Positions 14,509-24,624 of a DNA stretch of 26,227 nucleotides are shown here, piece by piece. The DNA is from CAYVJW01 sp964451885 (GTDB lineage: Bacteria; Patescibacteriota; Gracilibacteria; UBA4473). The first letter of the stretch is position 1, and every line of letters starts with the position of its first letter. Both the position numbers and the translations under genes were made by a program. The stretch spans positions 1 to 26,227 of the forward strand of contig CAYVJW010000007.1 of NCBI GenBank assembly GCA_964451885.1. The letters run 5' to 3'. Under the pieces are notes generated by a model. The model saw only the letters and a list, made by a program, of their open reading frames with translations. It made no database searches and had not been told where the DNA came from.

Positions 14509-17500
14509 ATGCCTGAAGAAAACCATCTCACTCCCCACATCTCCAACCTTCCTTTTCACTCAGAGAATTCCCCCGAAAGGGCAGATTTAATATTAGCACG
14601 GCTGGATGACCCGAATTATCCTTATCAAAACCCGAATATTTCACCGAAAGAAGCGCTTGAACAAATTCATGAAATTCTAAAACCAGTATTAGATCCTTAT
14701 GCCGTAGATATTGTCACAAAAGTACTGGGAGAGCCGCTTTTAGAAGCGCCTTTTCCGCCCCATATTTTACAATCGGCCGTGGCAATCACCTTAAAAGACC
14801 AGGAAAATGCCACGTCGGAACAAGCGGCCATTCAAAAATTTAGCTTGGAAATAGTCAGTAAAATACTCGCCCAAGTCGCATTTTTTCCCATCTACGACTC
14901 AGGGCACGCGGAACAAAACATGGGGTACATGCCTCCAGAGGCTCCGGCCGGGCTTTATGATAAATTAGATGAAGAACCGGAATCAGAAAGAGGACTTGGA
15001 AAAAGACTATGGGAAAGTATACGAAGGGAAAAACAAAAAATTTCCCTCCAGGATTTGGAACGCATGTCCAGATATGCAAGGTGTATGTTGCAATTTTTTG
15101 CAAGCCGACAGCAGGAAGGTCGACAGCTCATGGGACAAGTCACAGAGGCTGATATACCCTCCCTTGGGCCTGCGGGATTGGTTTTATTCGCCTCCCAAGC
15201 GCAATCAGAAGCCATTTTGCCAGTATTTGTCGAGCGGGTAAAAAAAGCAGATGCCTTAGTACAGGCGGCAAGAAAAATTCACACCGTAAATCAGGCTACA
15301 GTGACCACTCTCCAACAAGTAAAAGTACAACTGACAGCCGAGCCGCCTTCAGAGGAAGAGCAGTCGGCAGCTGTACTCAAAACGCTTTCCAAAAAATTCC
15401 CCGCAGAAGGGCTTTTTTCAGGCGATCTAACATCTAATATTCTCACTCTATTTCGGGCATACGGAGAATGTGTCGGAAGAGTGAAAGATCCGGAAGCGGT
15501 TTTTAATGCATGGATAAATTCTTTGCCAAAGATAGGCTACAGTAGTCCTATGAATCCGAAGATAGCTAATACTGCCTATTTTTCTCTCAGTATAGAAAGA
15601 CTTACTAAAAAAAATCTGGAAATAACTCTTTTTAGAAAGATTGATGTTACAAAGAATGATAATACAAGAAATAGCAAAAAAGAATCTTTTCCGTTTACAT
15701 TGAAACTTCCTGAATTACTCAATGAATTTCTTCTCAAAGAAAACATAAACGTTCATTATAAGCAACCTCATTTTTACGACATGTGTCCGGTCTTCAAAGA
15801 AGACGAAACCTGGGATTTTTTTGACGCGCATGCCCATCCTGAAGAAAGAAAAAAATTGGAACATTACATAGAACTCGAAAGAGCAATACCAGAGGGCAAG
15901 GCTGATGACCAAAAACTTCAAGAATCCAATGATGAGGTTTTAGCGTTAAAACGAACTATCGATATCGAACGAGAAAATTTCGAAGCTGTTCGAGAAAGAT
16001 GGCGAATGTTTGATCAAAATTCCCGAATTATTGCGGGAGAAGGAAACGAATCTGAAAAAGAAAATTTATCCGAAACAAGAAGGATGTTGAATGACATAGT
16101 TACCAATAATCCATGTAAACGTGTAACGACCGCAAATGAACAGAATGTTTCTGAATCTTATGGGACCCTTGAGGAAACCGTAGCATTGATAAGACAAGAA
16201 TTAAAAAATCGTGAAGCACTCGACTTGCGGCAGTCTAAAATGCATCAGGCGGCCAAATTTATTGATACACATGGAGATGAGGGGACAGAAAAACCAAAAG
16301 CATTGGGATTGATACAAAGGATAAATGCAGCTCAAAAAATGCGGCGGGTCTCCGGGAAAATGGCGGCTGCGATTGCTAAAAATCAAGAACAATTGAATAA
16401 TATTAAGCACGCTATTGAAGCTGAACAACAAAAATTTCGGGTTTTTCAAAAAGAATATTTGGCTCAGCAAGATTTGTTCAAAGAAGTAAAAGCAAATGCG
16501 ACTTCCGCAGAAACAGCCAGCATCTTAACCCCTTCTTTTTCATTTTTAGAAAGAGCCTTGGAAGCCCCGACACAACGCGTGTCGATGGATGACGAACGGC
16601 AGTGTCTCGAACATATCGGGCAGGTACAGGCTTTGCAGGTAAAAATACAACAAGAACAACAATTTTATAAGCAAGTTCAGGAGAGATGCAGCCAAGCTAA
16701 AAATAAATTAAAACCAAAGAGTAAAGAAGCAATCATTGTTGAATTTCGAAAGTTAGCAGACGGTCTTTTAAGCAGACCAAAAAAACGTGTTTCTAATGAA
16801 GAACATGATTCGTTCCAACAACAATTAAAATCAATACTGGAAGCATTAGCGCCAAAACCACTAGCCATCAGAGCGAAAGAAACAGCCTTAGAAATAGGCG
16901 GGATTGTTTTTGAAATTAAAGATGCCAGGGAAATATCAGATTTTGTAAGAAATAAAGAAAATTTAAAAGAAGCAAACATTTCTCCCGAATCATTTGAAGA
17001 TCATGGGAAAGAACTGGAACGAATCCCGGGATTTTCATTAGAACCCGGGACATATATGGTCGTTCCGAGAGTCATAGCTGAATCCTGGAATCAAACATTC
17101 CGAGGGCAACACAAAGTTGTACAAGACATGCCGAAAAGGCTTGAAAAGCTAGATGGGCAATACATCATTCCGGATATCAACCTTCTTCTTTATTTTGTGC
17201 TGAAAGAAAAAAAATCATTTGATCAGGCCTTCAACGGAAATATGATTTGCCTTAGAAGTGAAACAATGGTTCCAGATACACCTCATTATCGAGGCGACAA
17301 TTCCGATCTGAACCCGGAATTTGAAGACGACGATAATATCGTAGGAGAACACTACGAAATCGTATTTAATGATCCCGAACTAGATAAAGGAGAAATAGCT
17401 ATAAGTTCCGGTGATCCGGATGATACGACGGAAAAAAATGGTACCGGAGCCGGGAAAGGGGCGGTGATTTTGGAGGTGTTTAAAGTGGAAGAACCGGGAG

Positions 17501-17538
17501 ATCAGAAGGATCGCAGAATTAAATTTTTCCCTATTTAA
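14509..17538 (+). CDS. Very large coiled-coil hypothetical protein (1009 aa)
   Basis: I do not recognise this protein. Residues 1-300 are helical and globular-looking. Residues 300-430 are mixed and include FDAHAHPEERKKLEHYIELE near 440-459. Long coiled-coil segments run from about 460 to 760 (ALKRTIDIERENFEAVRERW; QEQLNNIKHAIEAEQQKFRV). A beta-rich C-terminal domain (about 780-1009) has GFSLEPGTYMVVPRVIAESW and GQYIIPDINLLLYFVL, followed by an acidic Asp/Glu-rich stretch and ending in ILEVFKVEEPG...RRIKFFPI. There is no membrane span or catalytic motif I can name. It is the second gene of the operon, 22 nt before the 1322-aa gene. ATG 14509 is the first start after the preceding stop and has no Shine-Dalgarno. 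Confidence 0.8.
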   Translation: MPEENHLTPHISNLPFHSENSPERADLILARLDDPNYPYQNPNISPKEALEQIHEILKPVLDPYAVDIVTKVLGEPLLEAPFPPHILQSAVAITLKDQENATSEQAAIQKFSLEIVSKILAQVAFFPIYDSGHAEQNMGYMPPEAPAGLYDKLDEEPESERGLGKRLWESIRREKQKISLQDLERMSRYARCMLQFFASRQQEGRQLMGQVTEADIPSLGPAGLVLFASQAQSEAILPVFVERVKKADALVQAARKIHTVNQATVTTLQQVKVQLTAEPPSEEEQSAAVLKTLSKKFPAEGLFSGDLTSNILTLFRAYGECVGRVKDPEAVFNAWINSLPKIGYSSPMNPKIANTAYFSLSIERLTKKNLEITLFRKIDVTKNDNTRNSKKESFPFTLKLPELLNEFLLKENINVHYKQPHFYDMCPVFKEDETWDFFDAHAHPEERKKLEHYIELERAIPEGKADDQKLQESNDEVLALKRTIDIERENFEAVRERWRMFDQNSRIIAGEGNESEKENLSETRRMLNDIVTNNPCKRVTTANEQNVSESYGTLEETVALIRQELKNREALDLRQSKMHQAAKFIDTHGDEGTEKPKALGLIQRINAAQKMRRVSGKMAAAIAKNQEQLNNIKHAIEAEQQKFRVFQKEYLAQQDLFKEVKANATSAETASILTPSFSFLERALEAPTQRVSMDDERQCLEHIGQVQALQVKIQQEQQFYKQVQERCSQAKNKLKPKSKEAIIVEFRKLADGLLSRPKKRVSNEEHDSFQQQLKSILEALAPKPLAIRAKETALEIGGIVFEIKDAREISDFVRNKENLKEANISPESFEDHGKELERIPGFSLEPGTYMVVPRVIAESWNQTFRGQHKVVQDMPKRLEKLDGQYIIPDINLLLYFVLKEKKSFDQAFNGNMICLRSETMVPDTPHYRGDNSDLNPEFEDDDNIVGEHYEIVFNDPELDKGEIAISSGDPDDTTEKNGTGAGKGAVILEVFKVEEPGDQKDRRIKFFPI

Positions 17539-17560
17539 TTTTTAATTTCGCAAAGCAAGC

Positions 17561-20500
17561 ATGCTTCTCCATTTTCGCCCTTCCAATCCGGATGAAATGC
17601 TGGAAACGGTCCAGGATTTTAGTGATTCCTTTGTGGCGGAAAATGAGATACCACAATCAATCATAAAGCTTTTAGCAGTCGCTGAGCATAAAAAAGAAAA
17701 AGATCCGGAAGACCGGCCGGTTAATTTAGCTTTGGAAAATCCGTATTTTACAAATACACCAGAATATTTCCGCTTATATTATTTACATATGCGATTAAAA
17801 CATAAAATTTCCTCGCAAGAGCAATACGCAACAAAGACAATAGCCGAAAAAGCGGAACTTTTTATCGCGACTCTTATTTACGGGCATGGGATTGAGGATG
17901 TGCTCGAGAGTTATTCATTTAAGCACCAGGACAGTTTTCCTGAAATTAGCGAAGAATACCGGTGGATTCCTATATTTTTGGATGCAATGAACATAGCACA
18001 GCCGGAGCAACAACTAGATTTTTTTAGATTCATAGTAAAAAAATATACTCTTTCAGACTATCAGCTCCTTCACATGGAGTTATATTTTCGAAAAGTTTTT
18101 TTTGAACAATTTCCGGAAAAAGCACATGAATACTTGGACATTATTTATTCAGAATCACTTCCGCTTGTGTACTACGGACTTCAAGGCGTATCTTTTATTC
18201 CGGAGGAAGTCGACCGTGATTTCCATCCGGAATCAGAAACAATCGGCAAGTGTTTTCTTTCAAGAGTAAAAGTTCCGGAAGTTTCTGCTGCAATTTTGGA
18301 TGCTACTCGAGAAAAAAATAACAGCCAATTTTATCCTGAATGCAGTCTTTCTGTTCTTATGGGATTCCGACTTTATCCGGTGCTTTCTGTTTTTGAGAAA
18401 GCGGATGAATTACAGGAAAGTGTGAGAATGATGATAGACATTAGTAATAAACTATCTGGCAACAATGAAGCCGTGTGTCATGAAGGATTTTTGGATTTAT
18501 TTCCCAAATTGGTAAAAGCCTTTAGACCGCAGGATAAAAAAGCAGTTGATTCGTGTATTACATTTTCCGGGATAATAATCGAACGAAAGTTAGAAGAAAT
18601 CTTTGATAAATTTTTTTATGAAGGGAAAACAGCTGATTTTCCGCGTTTCTTGGCTGCTTATGAAGTTGGAATGAGACGTTATTCTAATATTCCGTTCGAA
18701 CAAGATCAATTCAGCGGCATTTCTAGTTTGCTTAATCAATCTTCCACGGCTTCAATTATTGAATTTATGGATTCACACGGATATTTCCACTCGGTTTCCT
18801 TTTACCATTGGAAAAGGTGCGGCTCAGCGGATATGCCGGCTTATGAAATGGCAAAAGCCGGAGACATTCCCGGGGATAGTTCAGAATTTTTACTTGGAAA
18901 AAAGGGAGGAGTATTTTTGCACGCCTCCCGTGAACAAGTACAAAGGGCTGAGAAAATAAAAGGATATTTTAAACGGTTAGCGCAAGAACATCCGTTTCTC
19001 GTATGTTATAGGGAGCTGGAAAACGCAATGCACACTTCTTTTGCCATTACCGATGCCTTCATCTCGGACACAAATCTTTCTTACAAAGCTTTTAGAAGGC
19101 TCATATATCAATCCATAATGTTTTCCAAGCGAGAGGATAAACATCCCTTGCATTGGGAAAATCTGAATACGTTTTCTTTATTTTTTCGGGGCGCAAATTT
19201 ATATGAAATCCGCCAACATGAGTTGGATAGTGCAGCATGGCATTTTAAGAAATATATCAGATTTGTGAAAGGGAAAACAAAATATTTACTTCGAAAAGTA
19301 TTTCTTGTTCGTTCAACAGTTGCTAGAATAAATGAAACTACCTGTCTGAGGAAAAAGGAATCAGAACAGGTAGCCGAAATGGCATCAAATCTCGTTATAG
19401 AATACGATGAACATCAGGAAAAAGAAGGAGCTGATGTTCCTGAGTTGAAGAGAGAATTAGACTACCACTCATTTTTTCACGACAGAACAGAAGCCCAAAA
19501 AGAAAAATTATCAACTGAAAACGAAATTTCCAATCTGGATCAAAGAATTACTCGCCTGCGAAATTTGAGCGCCAACCTTCAGCGACTTTTTGCCGAACCG
19601 GAATTTCACCGTTTCTCTGGTAGGATTCCCCCTCTTACCGGCTGGTTAACAGATCTGTCAATGTTTGCGATTGCGGATTTGGATTATGTCGAATTTCGCC
19701 AAAGAATGATGGACATAATTTTTACCACCTGTGTTTCCAGTCCTCTTGCCACTGTCAATCTGAGGTTGCTGGGAAGGGAATTTCTGGGCGAACAAGTTTT
19801 GATTTCCCCTCGCCTGCAAGTTCTCGAGCAAAACAATATCGCGCATTTCAGGGCTTTTTATAAAAAATTAAGCGAAATTCTCCAGGATTTCGGAGTTATG
19901 GAAGTTCCTTCCATATCAAAAGAATTTTTAATTTTGTACAAACACGGAAAAGACGCGCCGGAGGAAATTATCAGACGAAATTTTATCAAAGCCATAATGT
20001 TTACCGGTGAGAACGATCTGTTGAGCGACAGGAATATCGCCTATATGATGTACCTTTTTTCCGGAAGCAATGGAGAAACTTTTCCTGCTTATTGCTGTAG
20101 AAATATTCCTCCCATGAGAGACCTCCTGCCGGAAACGAAGAAGCTCCTTATGGCTTTTACAGGGATTTCCGATAAGGACATTGACCATAAATATATCAAA
20201 CGTGGCAACGCCGATTTCCCCGAAGTTCCGGAAGCTTTCCGGGAAAAACAGCATTTTGAGCTTATTCCATTAGCGGAAATTAAGCTCTCTGACCGGGAAA
20301 AAGGGATTTGCCAAACGGTACACAGAGAATATATTTTGCCGATAATGAATACGACTACATCAATCGCTGACAGTATTCTGGATGAAAATGCCGTCCGGAG
20401 TCTGGACGGGCTTTTTGATCAGGTAACGGAAGAACTGGAAACTGCCGCTCTCCATATTCAAAAATTTGTAACTCCGGAAATTGCCGGTTACGAAGAAAAA

Positions 20501-21529
20501 CAAGAAAAGCTCAATATCACACGAAGGCTTATTGCCATAAACGAAAAAACCTCGCTCGATGCCAACAGCGACAACTTATGGGAGATAATCGTATGGGCAG
20601 TAGCCTCAAATGCCGGGATAAACGCGGTAAAACCGGTAATCGCTAAGGCCGTGATTTCCCTGGTTTTCAGCTTGAGGCGTTTTAGCCATTTTCGGGATGA
20701 CTTTCTGGATGAAGTGGAAAGTGCCTCCAATATTCATGCGCTCCTGGATTTTTTTGAAGAAGTGATACACGATGTTTGCGAGATGATTGCCAGTGAAGCA
20801 TCGGATCTGCCTGTGCCGCCAGAACTCAGAAAACACGAAATTAAAAAAGACGAACTGGCTGCAAAACTCAAAGAGATAGTGCTAAGTCGGTTAAAAATCC
20901 CAATATTGCAGGAAGCAGTGGCGAATCATCAAAAAAAATCAAAATCCATGTCTCAGGAAAAAACGCCTGTCGAAATGTGGGGACAAAAAACCCTCACTGA
21001 AGTTTTCATCGATAAAATGCTGAAACTTTGTGTGGAATTTCAGGAAGAACTGGATAAACCGAATTTCATCCCCTTAATTATGGTCCATGGGGAGACCAAA
21101 GAATATTTGGGGCATGTCTTTCTTTTAGGATTTGAATTTCAGGGGAAAAAGTATCTACTCATTTCCGACATTAACTTTATAAAAGCCTATCGGGGAAAAC
21201 GCCTGCGCGGAAATTACGATGCTGGATCCGCTTACACCTCCATCGTCAGTAAAATACAAAAAGCCGCAAAAAAAGAAGGATATGAACAAGTGTTTCAAAC
21301 AATGCAGAAAACTGCCATTTCCAATGAAAATACCCTGCGCCGGCAGATTTTAAGGATTATAAACGGAAGTGAAGCTCTACAGATTTCAGACCTCCGGGAT
21401 ATTCCGGGAGTGGAACTGCCTGAGGGAATAACATTTGAAGACGGCGAAACGACAAATTTACCATTTCCGGAAATAAACATGCTGCCGATAGTGCCTATCG
21501 TGATTAATGATGAAAAAGTAGCTGCCTAA
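17561..21529 (+). CDS. Very large hypothetical protein (1322 aa), paralog of the next gene
   Basis: I do not recognise this family. The protein is mostly helical in the manner of stacked helical repeats, with a coiled-coil region near 590-700 (TENEISNLDQRITRLRNLSA). A compact C-terminal domain (about 1150-1265) reads FIPLIMVHGETKEYLG, then KYLLISDINFIKAYRGKRLR, then a helix and YEQVFQTMQKTAISN. The strand-helix order and YRGK after a strand are faintly like an acetyltransferase fold, but the usual acyl-CoA loop is not clear and I make no assignment. Several blocks match the 996-aa protein in order: FLDAMNIAQPEQQLDFF (about 138-154), HFRDDFLDEVE (about 1043) and the C-terminal domain. The last ~25 residues are hydrophobic and Pro-rich (PFPEINMLPIVPIVI). 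There is no signal peptide. The next ATG follows after 17 nt. Confidence 0.82.
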   Translation: MLLHFRPSNPDEMLETVQDFSDSFVAENEIPQSIIKLLAVAEHKKEKDPEDRPVNLALENPYFTNTPEYFRLYYLHMRLKHKISSQEQYATKTIAEKAELFIATLIYGHGIEDVLESYSFKHQDSFPEISEEYRWIPIFLDAMNIAQPEQQLDFFRFIVKKYTLSDYQLLHMELYFRKVFFEQFPEKAHEYLDIIYSESLPLVYYGLQGVSFIPEEVDRDFHPESETIGKCFLSRVKVPEVSAAILDATREKNNSQFYPECSLSVLMGFRLYPVLSVFEKADELQESVRMMIDISNKLSGNNEAVCHEGFLDLFPKLVKAFRPQDKKAVDSCITFSGIIIERKLEEIFDKFFYEGKTADFPRFLAAYEVGMRRYSNIPFEQDQFSGISSLLNQSSTASIIEFMDSHGYFHSVSFYHWKRCGSADMPAYEMAKAGDIPGDSSEFLLGKKGGVFLHASREQVQRAEKIKGYFKRLAQEHPFLVCYRELENAMHTSFAITDAFISDTNLSYKAFRRLIYQSIMFSKREDKHPLHWENLNTFSLFFRGANLYEIRQHELDSAAWHFKKYIRFVKGKTKYLLRKVFLVRSTVARINETTCLRKKESEQVAEMASNLVIEYDEHQEKEGADVPELKRELDYHSFFHDRTEAQKEKLSTENEISNLDQRITRLRNLSANLQRLFAEPEFHRFSGRIPPLTGWLTDLSMFAIADLDYVEFRQRMMDIIFTTCVSSPLATVNLRLLGREFLGEQVLISPRLQVLEQNNIAHFRAFYKKLSEILQDFGVMEVPSISKEFLILYKHGKDAPEEIIRRNFIKAIMFTGENDLLSDRNIAYMMYLFSGSNGETFPAYCCRNIPPMRDLLPETKKLLMAFTGISDKDIDHKYIKRGNADFPEVPEAFREKQHFELIPLAEIKLSDREKGICQTVHREYILPIMNTTTSIADSILDENAVRSLDGLFDQVTEELETAALHIQKFVTPEIAGYEEKQEKLNITRRLIAINEKTSLDANSDNLWEIIVWAVASNAGINAVKPVIAKAVISLVFSLRRFSHFRDDFLDEVESASNIHALLDFFEEVIHDVCEMIASEASDLPVPPELRKHEIKKDELAAKLKEIVLSRLKIPILQEAVANHQKKSKSMSQEKTPVEMWGQKTLTEVFIDKMLKLCVEFQEELDKPNFIPLIMVHGETKEYLGHVFLLGFEFQGKKYLLISDINFIKAYRGKRLRGNYDAGSAYTSIVSKIQKAAKKEGYEQVFQTMQKTAISNENTLRRQILRIINGSEALQISDLRDIPGVELPEGITFEDGETTNLPFPEINMLPIVPIVINDEKVAA

Positions 21530-21546
21530 ATCCCTTATTTTTAATC

Positions 21547-24537
21547 ATGCCTCAAGAATTACATATTCTTCCCGCCGAACCGGAAACTTTCCAGTTGCCA
21601 ATCCTAGCCATACAGGAAGGTATTCCCATAAATGACGAAATAGTATTGCCTGCAGTTCAGGAACAAGTGCGCCAAATCACTGAACAAAAAAAATTGGAAT
21701 TGATAGAATTTCCCAATACCCGAGAAATTTTCCTCTCGCATTACGACGGAAGAAAAACCTGGGAAACGGAAACGAGAAAAAAGATCACAGAAGATTCTGA
21801 ATATCGAGAACAGCTTTACAGATCACTTCCCGCACTACCTGATAGAGGGGTTGGTCGTTTCTGGGAATGTCCGGAACTGGAACCAGTCGATATTTATCAG
21901 ACACTGCCTTTAAAATTTGTACTTCAGGTACTAATAGAAACGGGATATATGGAAGAACTAATCACACTTCGCCCGGGATTAAGACATGACTATGAATTTT
22001 TAGTCAATTGCGTGCCCCTGCAATTTTGTTTGGATAGGGATTTATTCAGTTCTCGAGAATGGAATCATCCGGAAGTTTTTGGCGAAGAAACGGATAATAA
22101 GTACATTGAATTTTTTCGGCGTTTTCTGGATCAGGTCGGGATAGTTTCTGAAGAAGCGCGCCTTGATTTTTTTGATTGCCTGAACGAACACATTGCATTG
22201 AGTGATTTTGCAAGATCCTATCCTCACGCATTAGGTAAACTGTCTAAAGCAGGATACGAGAGGGCTTTATGGTCGGTGATGAAACGGCATGGGTCGGGAA
22301 GGTTTTGGTCGGTAACTCCTCGAAATGATGCCCTAAACAGTGAACTTCAGAAAAGAGTTGCTAGAAATCATTTCGCGGAACTGATTCCTAATAATCATCC
22401 CTTGAAATCAGAATTTGTAGCCTATTTAATGAGTGAAATTCCAACAAGCAAAAGTCCAACGAGCGATATAACCGTAGTCAATTTAGAAGTAAGATTGTCT
22501 AGATGTATTGTGCATTTAGCGCGTTTTGCCAATTCTCTCGCGCAACTAATAGAATGGGACAATAAATTAAGCTTTTTTCATGACATTAATCCGGAGTGCG
22601 TAGAAGAAATATTTTACCCATTTTTTCAGGCAGGTTGGCTAGAAACTAGTGAGGATGTAGAAAATTTAATCAAAATAATCCCTCATATCAAGCATAAAAA
22701 TATGGCAGCAGTTATGCTGCTCTCTACAGGACAAGAAAAAGATTGGGATTTTGCGCTTTCTTATTTACAAAGCGGATGCTTTAACTTGCCTATTCTAATG
22801 GCGGTTTATCGAAGCCTTTCTCTAGAGGAACGGACATTATGGAACAATAATCGATGTCATTTTCCAAAATTGTTTGCTCAAAATCATTACAGAGACCTGA
22901 ATAATAGTGAAATAAAGGATGAATTAAAGATATTACTCCCTCTTTTCGCTGATCTGCCTTTTTTTGAAGTACAGGCTTGTGCTGAAGTAATATTAGCCGT
23001 GACCGCACGGATGAGGACAGGGGGTGAAGCAATAGAGTACATTTATCATCTCTGCAAAACAGGACAAACACATATACTTGCCGATTTTGTAAGGACAAAT
23101 GGTTTTGCTGATTTCGAAGCACAATTTCCCAATTGCAATAGAGAACAGATATGGCATTTCATTCCTCTTTCCTATGAAGAGCGAGTTTCTTTTTTTGAAG
23201 GAGCCAAAAAAAGGATAAAAGAAATTTTAGCCCAAAAAGATTTATTGGAAGAAGACACTCATGAAGAAGGTTATGTTGATTTGGAATTGTTAATTCTTTT
23301 GGACAATGTGCCAAAAAAAGAATTTTTAAAATCAGTACAAGTATTGGAAGGGAAACAAATCCCCCCCAACCCGAAAGCATTTCACGAGCGAAAAATTTTG
23401 AGAGTTTATGAAACCGAGACACCGGAACTTACCGCAACCGAAAATGCTATTTGCGATAAAATAATCAAAAGAATTATATCTCCGGCAATTTCCAAAACAG
23501 AAGAAGACATGCAAAAAAAATGCCTGGAAAAAGTATTGAATGCAGAAAGTTCAATGAGGAAAAATAACCTTCAAGAAAGGCTAAATTATCATTTGTTAAA
23601 TATATTATCAGCCTATCTGGAAGAAGAAAGAAATGAGGAAAGCAAGATAGCCGCCATGGGAATCGTAGGGAAAAGGCTGAAAAGGAAAATGCTAACAGCC
23701 CCATTAGCAAGTTTAATCATTCAAAGAGTATTCAAGGTCTCGCCGCATCTGAAAGAATTTTTTGATGAAGCGGAGCAAGATAATCTGCCCGCAAATAAAT
23801 ATCTAGCCACGATCATGGAACTGATGCAAGAAATCAAAGAAGAATGCGAAAGAATAGGGGAGAGAGTCGCCGGTAAAGATTTTTCCATGTTTAATCTGCA
23901 CACATCATTTGGAATAAACAATGATACAAACCCCCGGAATATAGCCAAAAATCTTTATGGCCTTATTTCTGGATTTATGGGGTATGGACACCTGGACAAA
24001 GCCCTCGAAAGAAACCAGCGGATATTGAATGATCCAAAAATCAAAAATTATGTAATCCACGGCGCATCAAAAAATGAAATAGATCTTCATTATGGAAAAG
24101 ATACATGTAGTTCCGGGCATTATGAAGAACTTTTAAATGAAAGATTTATTCCACTGCGAATAATGAATGAAACAGAAACAGAACTCCTGGGGTGGATTTG
24201 GATATTGGAAGATGAAGTGGAAGAAATGGGAAAAGTTATAGCCCTAACGGATATCCAACCGGGAACAAAAGAAAGAGGAAGATTCAACGCCCGTAGTATG
24301 TATAAGGAAGTATTAAGGGCACTGGAAGAATACAAAGTTTCCGACGGATATGCAGCAGTTGTCCAAACAACAGCTGAAGGCGCACAATCCAATGACCCGT
24401 CACTGGCAAAAGTAATGCGAAGGCACGTAAAAGATAAACCGGAAGTAACTTTAAAACACACAAAGTGTTTTCCGAAAGAATCGAAATATGATGTTTCAAA
24501 ATGTAGGGTAATAAAAGCTGGGATTTCCAAAAAATAA
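21547..24537 (+). CDS. Very large hypothetical protein (996 aa), paralog of the preceding gene
   Basis: I do not recognise this family. It shares with the 1322-aa protein the block FLDQVGIVSEEARLDFF (about 193-209; 9 of 17 identical), followed about ten residues later by xLSD, the block HLKEFFDEAEQ (about 733), and the C-terminal domain (about 867-960: FIPLRIMNETETELLG, ALTDIQ, YAAVVQTTAEGAQSN). The order is kept, so the pair probably arose by tandem duplication and then diverged strongly. Directly before the C-terminal domain is DTCSSGHYEE (about 851-860), a Cys/His pair not matched in the larger paralog; it could be catalytic or metal-binding, which is speculation. The tail is basic and has two more cysteines (TKCFPK, SKCRVIK). 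There is no membrane span or signal peptide and no Shine-Dalgarno. Confidence 0.82.
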   Translation: MPQELHILPAEPETFQLPILAIQEGIPINDEIVLPAVQEQVRQITEQKKLELIEFPNTREIFLSHYDGRKTWETETRKKITEDSEYREQLYRSLPALPDRGVGRFWECPELEPVDIYQTLPLKFVLQVLIETGYMEELITLRPGLRHDYEFLVNCVPLQFCLDRDLFSSREWNHPEVFGEETDNKYIEFFRRFLDQVGIVSEEARLDFFDCLNEHIALSDFARSYPHALGKLSKAGYERALWSVMKRHGSGRFWSVTPRNDALNSELQKRVARNHFAELIPNNHPLKSEFVAYLMSEIPTSKSPTSDITVVNLEVRLSRCIVHLARFANSLAQLIEWDNKLSFFHDINPECVEEIFYPFFQAGWLETSEDVENLIKIIPHIKHKNMAAVMLLSTGQEKDWDFALSYLQSGCFNLPILMAVYRSLSLEERTLWNNNRCHFPKLFAQNHYRDLNNSEIKDELKILLPLFADLPFFEVQACAEVILAVTARMRTGGEAIEYIYHLCKTGQTHILADFVRTNGFADFEAQFPNCNREQIWHFIPLSYEERVSFFEGAKKRIKEILAQKDLLEEDTHEEGYVDLELLILLDNVPKKEFLKSVQVLEGKQIPPNPKAFHERKILRVYETETPELTATENAICDKIIKRIISPAISKTEEDMQKKCLEKVLNAESSMRKNNLQERLNYHLLNILSAYLEEERNEESKIAAMGIVGKRLKRKMLTAPLASLIIQRVFKVSPHLKEFFDEAEQDNLPANKYLATIMELMQEIKEECERIGERVAGKDFSMFNLHTSFGINNDTNPRNIAKNLYGLISGFMGYGHLDKALERNQRILNDPKIKNYVIHGASKNEIDLHYGKDTCSSGHYEELLNERFIPLRIMNETETELLGWIWILEDEVEEMGKVIALTDIQPGTKERGRFNARSMYKEVLRALEEYKVSDGYAAVVQTTAEGAQSNDPSLAKVMRRHVKDKPEVTLKHTKCFPKESKYDVSKCRVIKAGISKK

Positions 24538-24624
24538 AATATTTCTAGAAAAATGCACTTTTTTTGATTTTGACTTTAAGTCCGATTTTCGCCTACTTGA
24601 TAAGCTTTGTTATGGTTTTGACTC

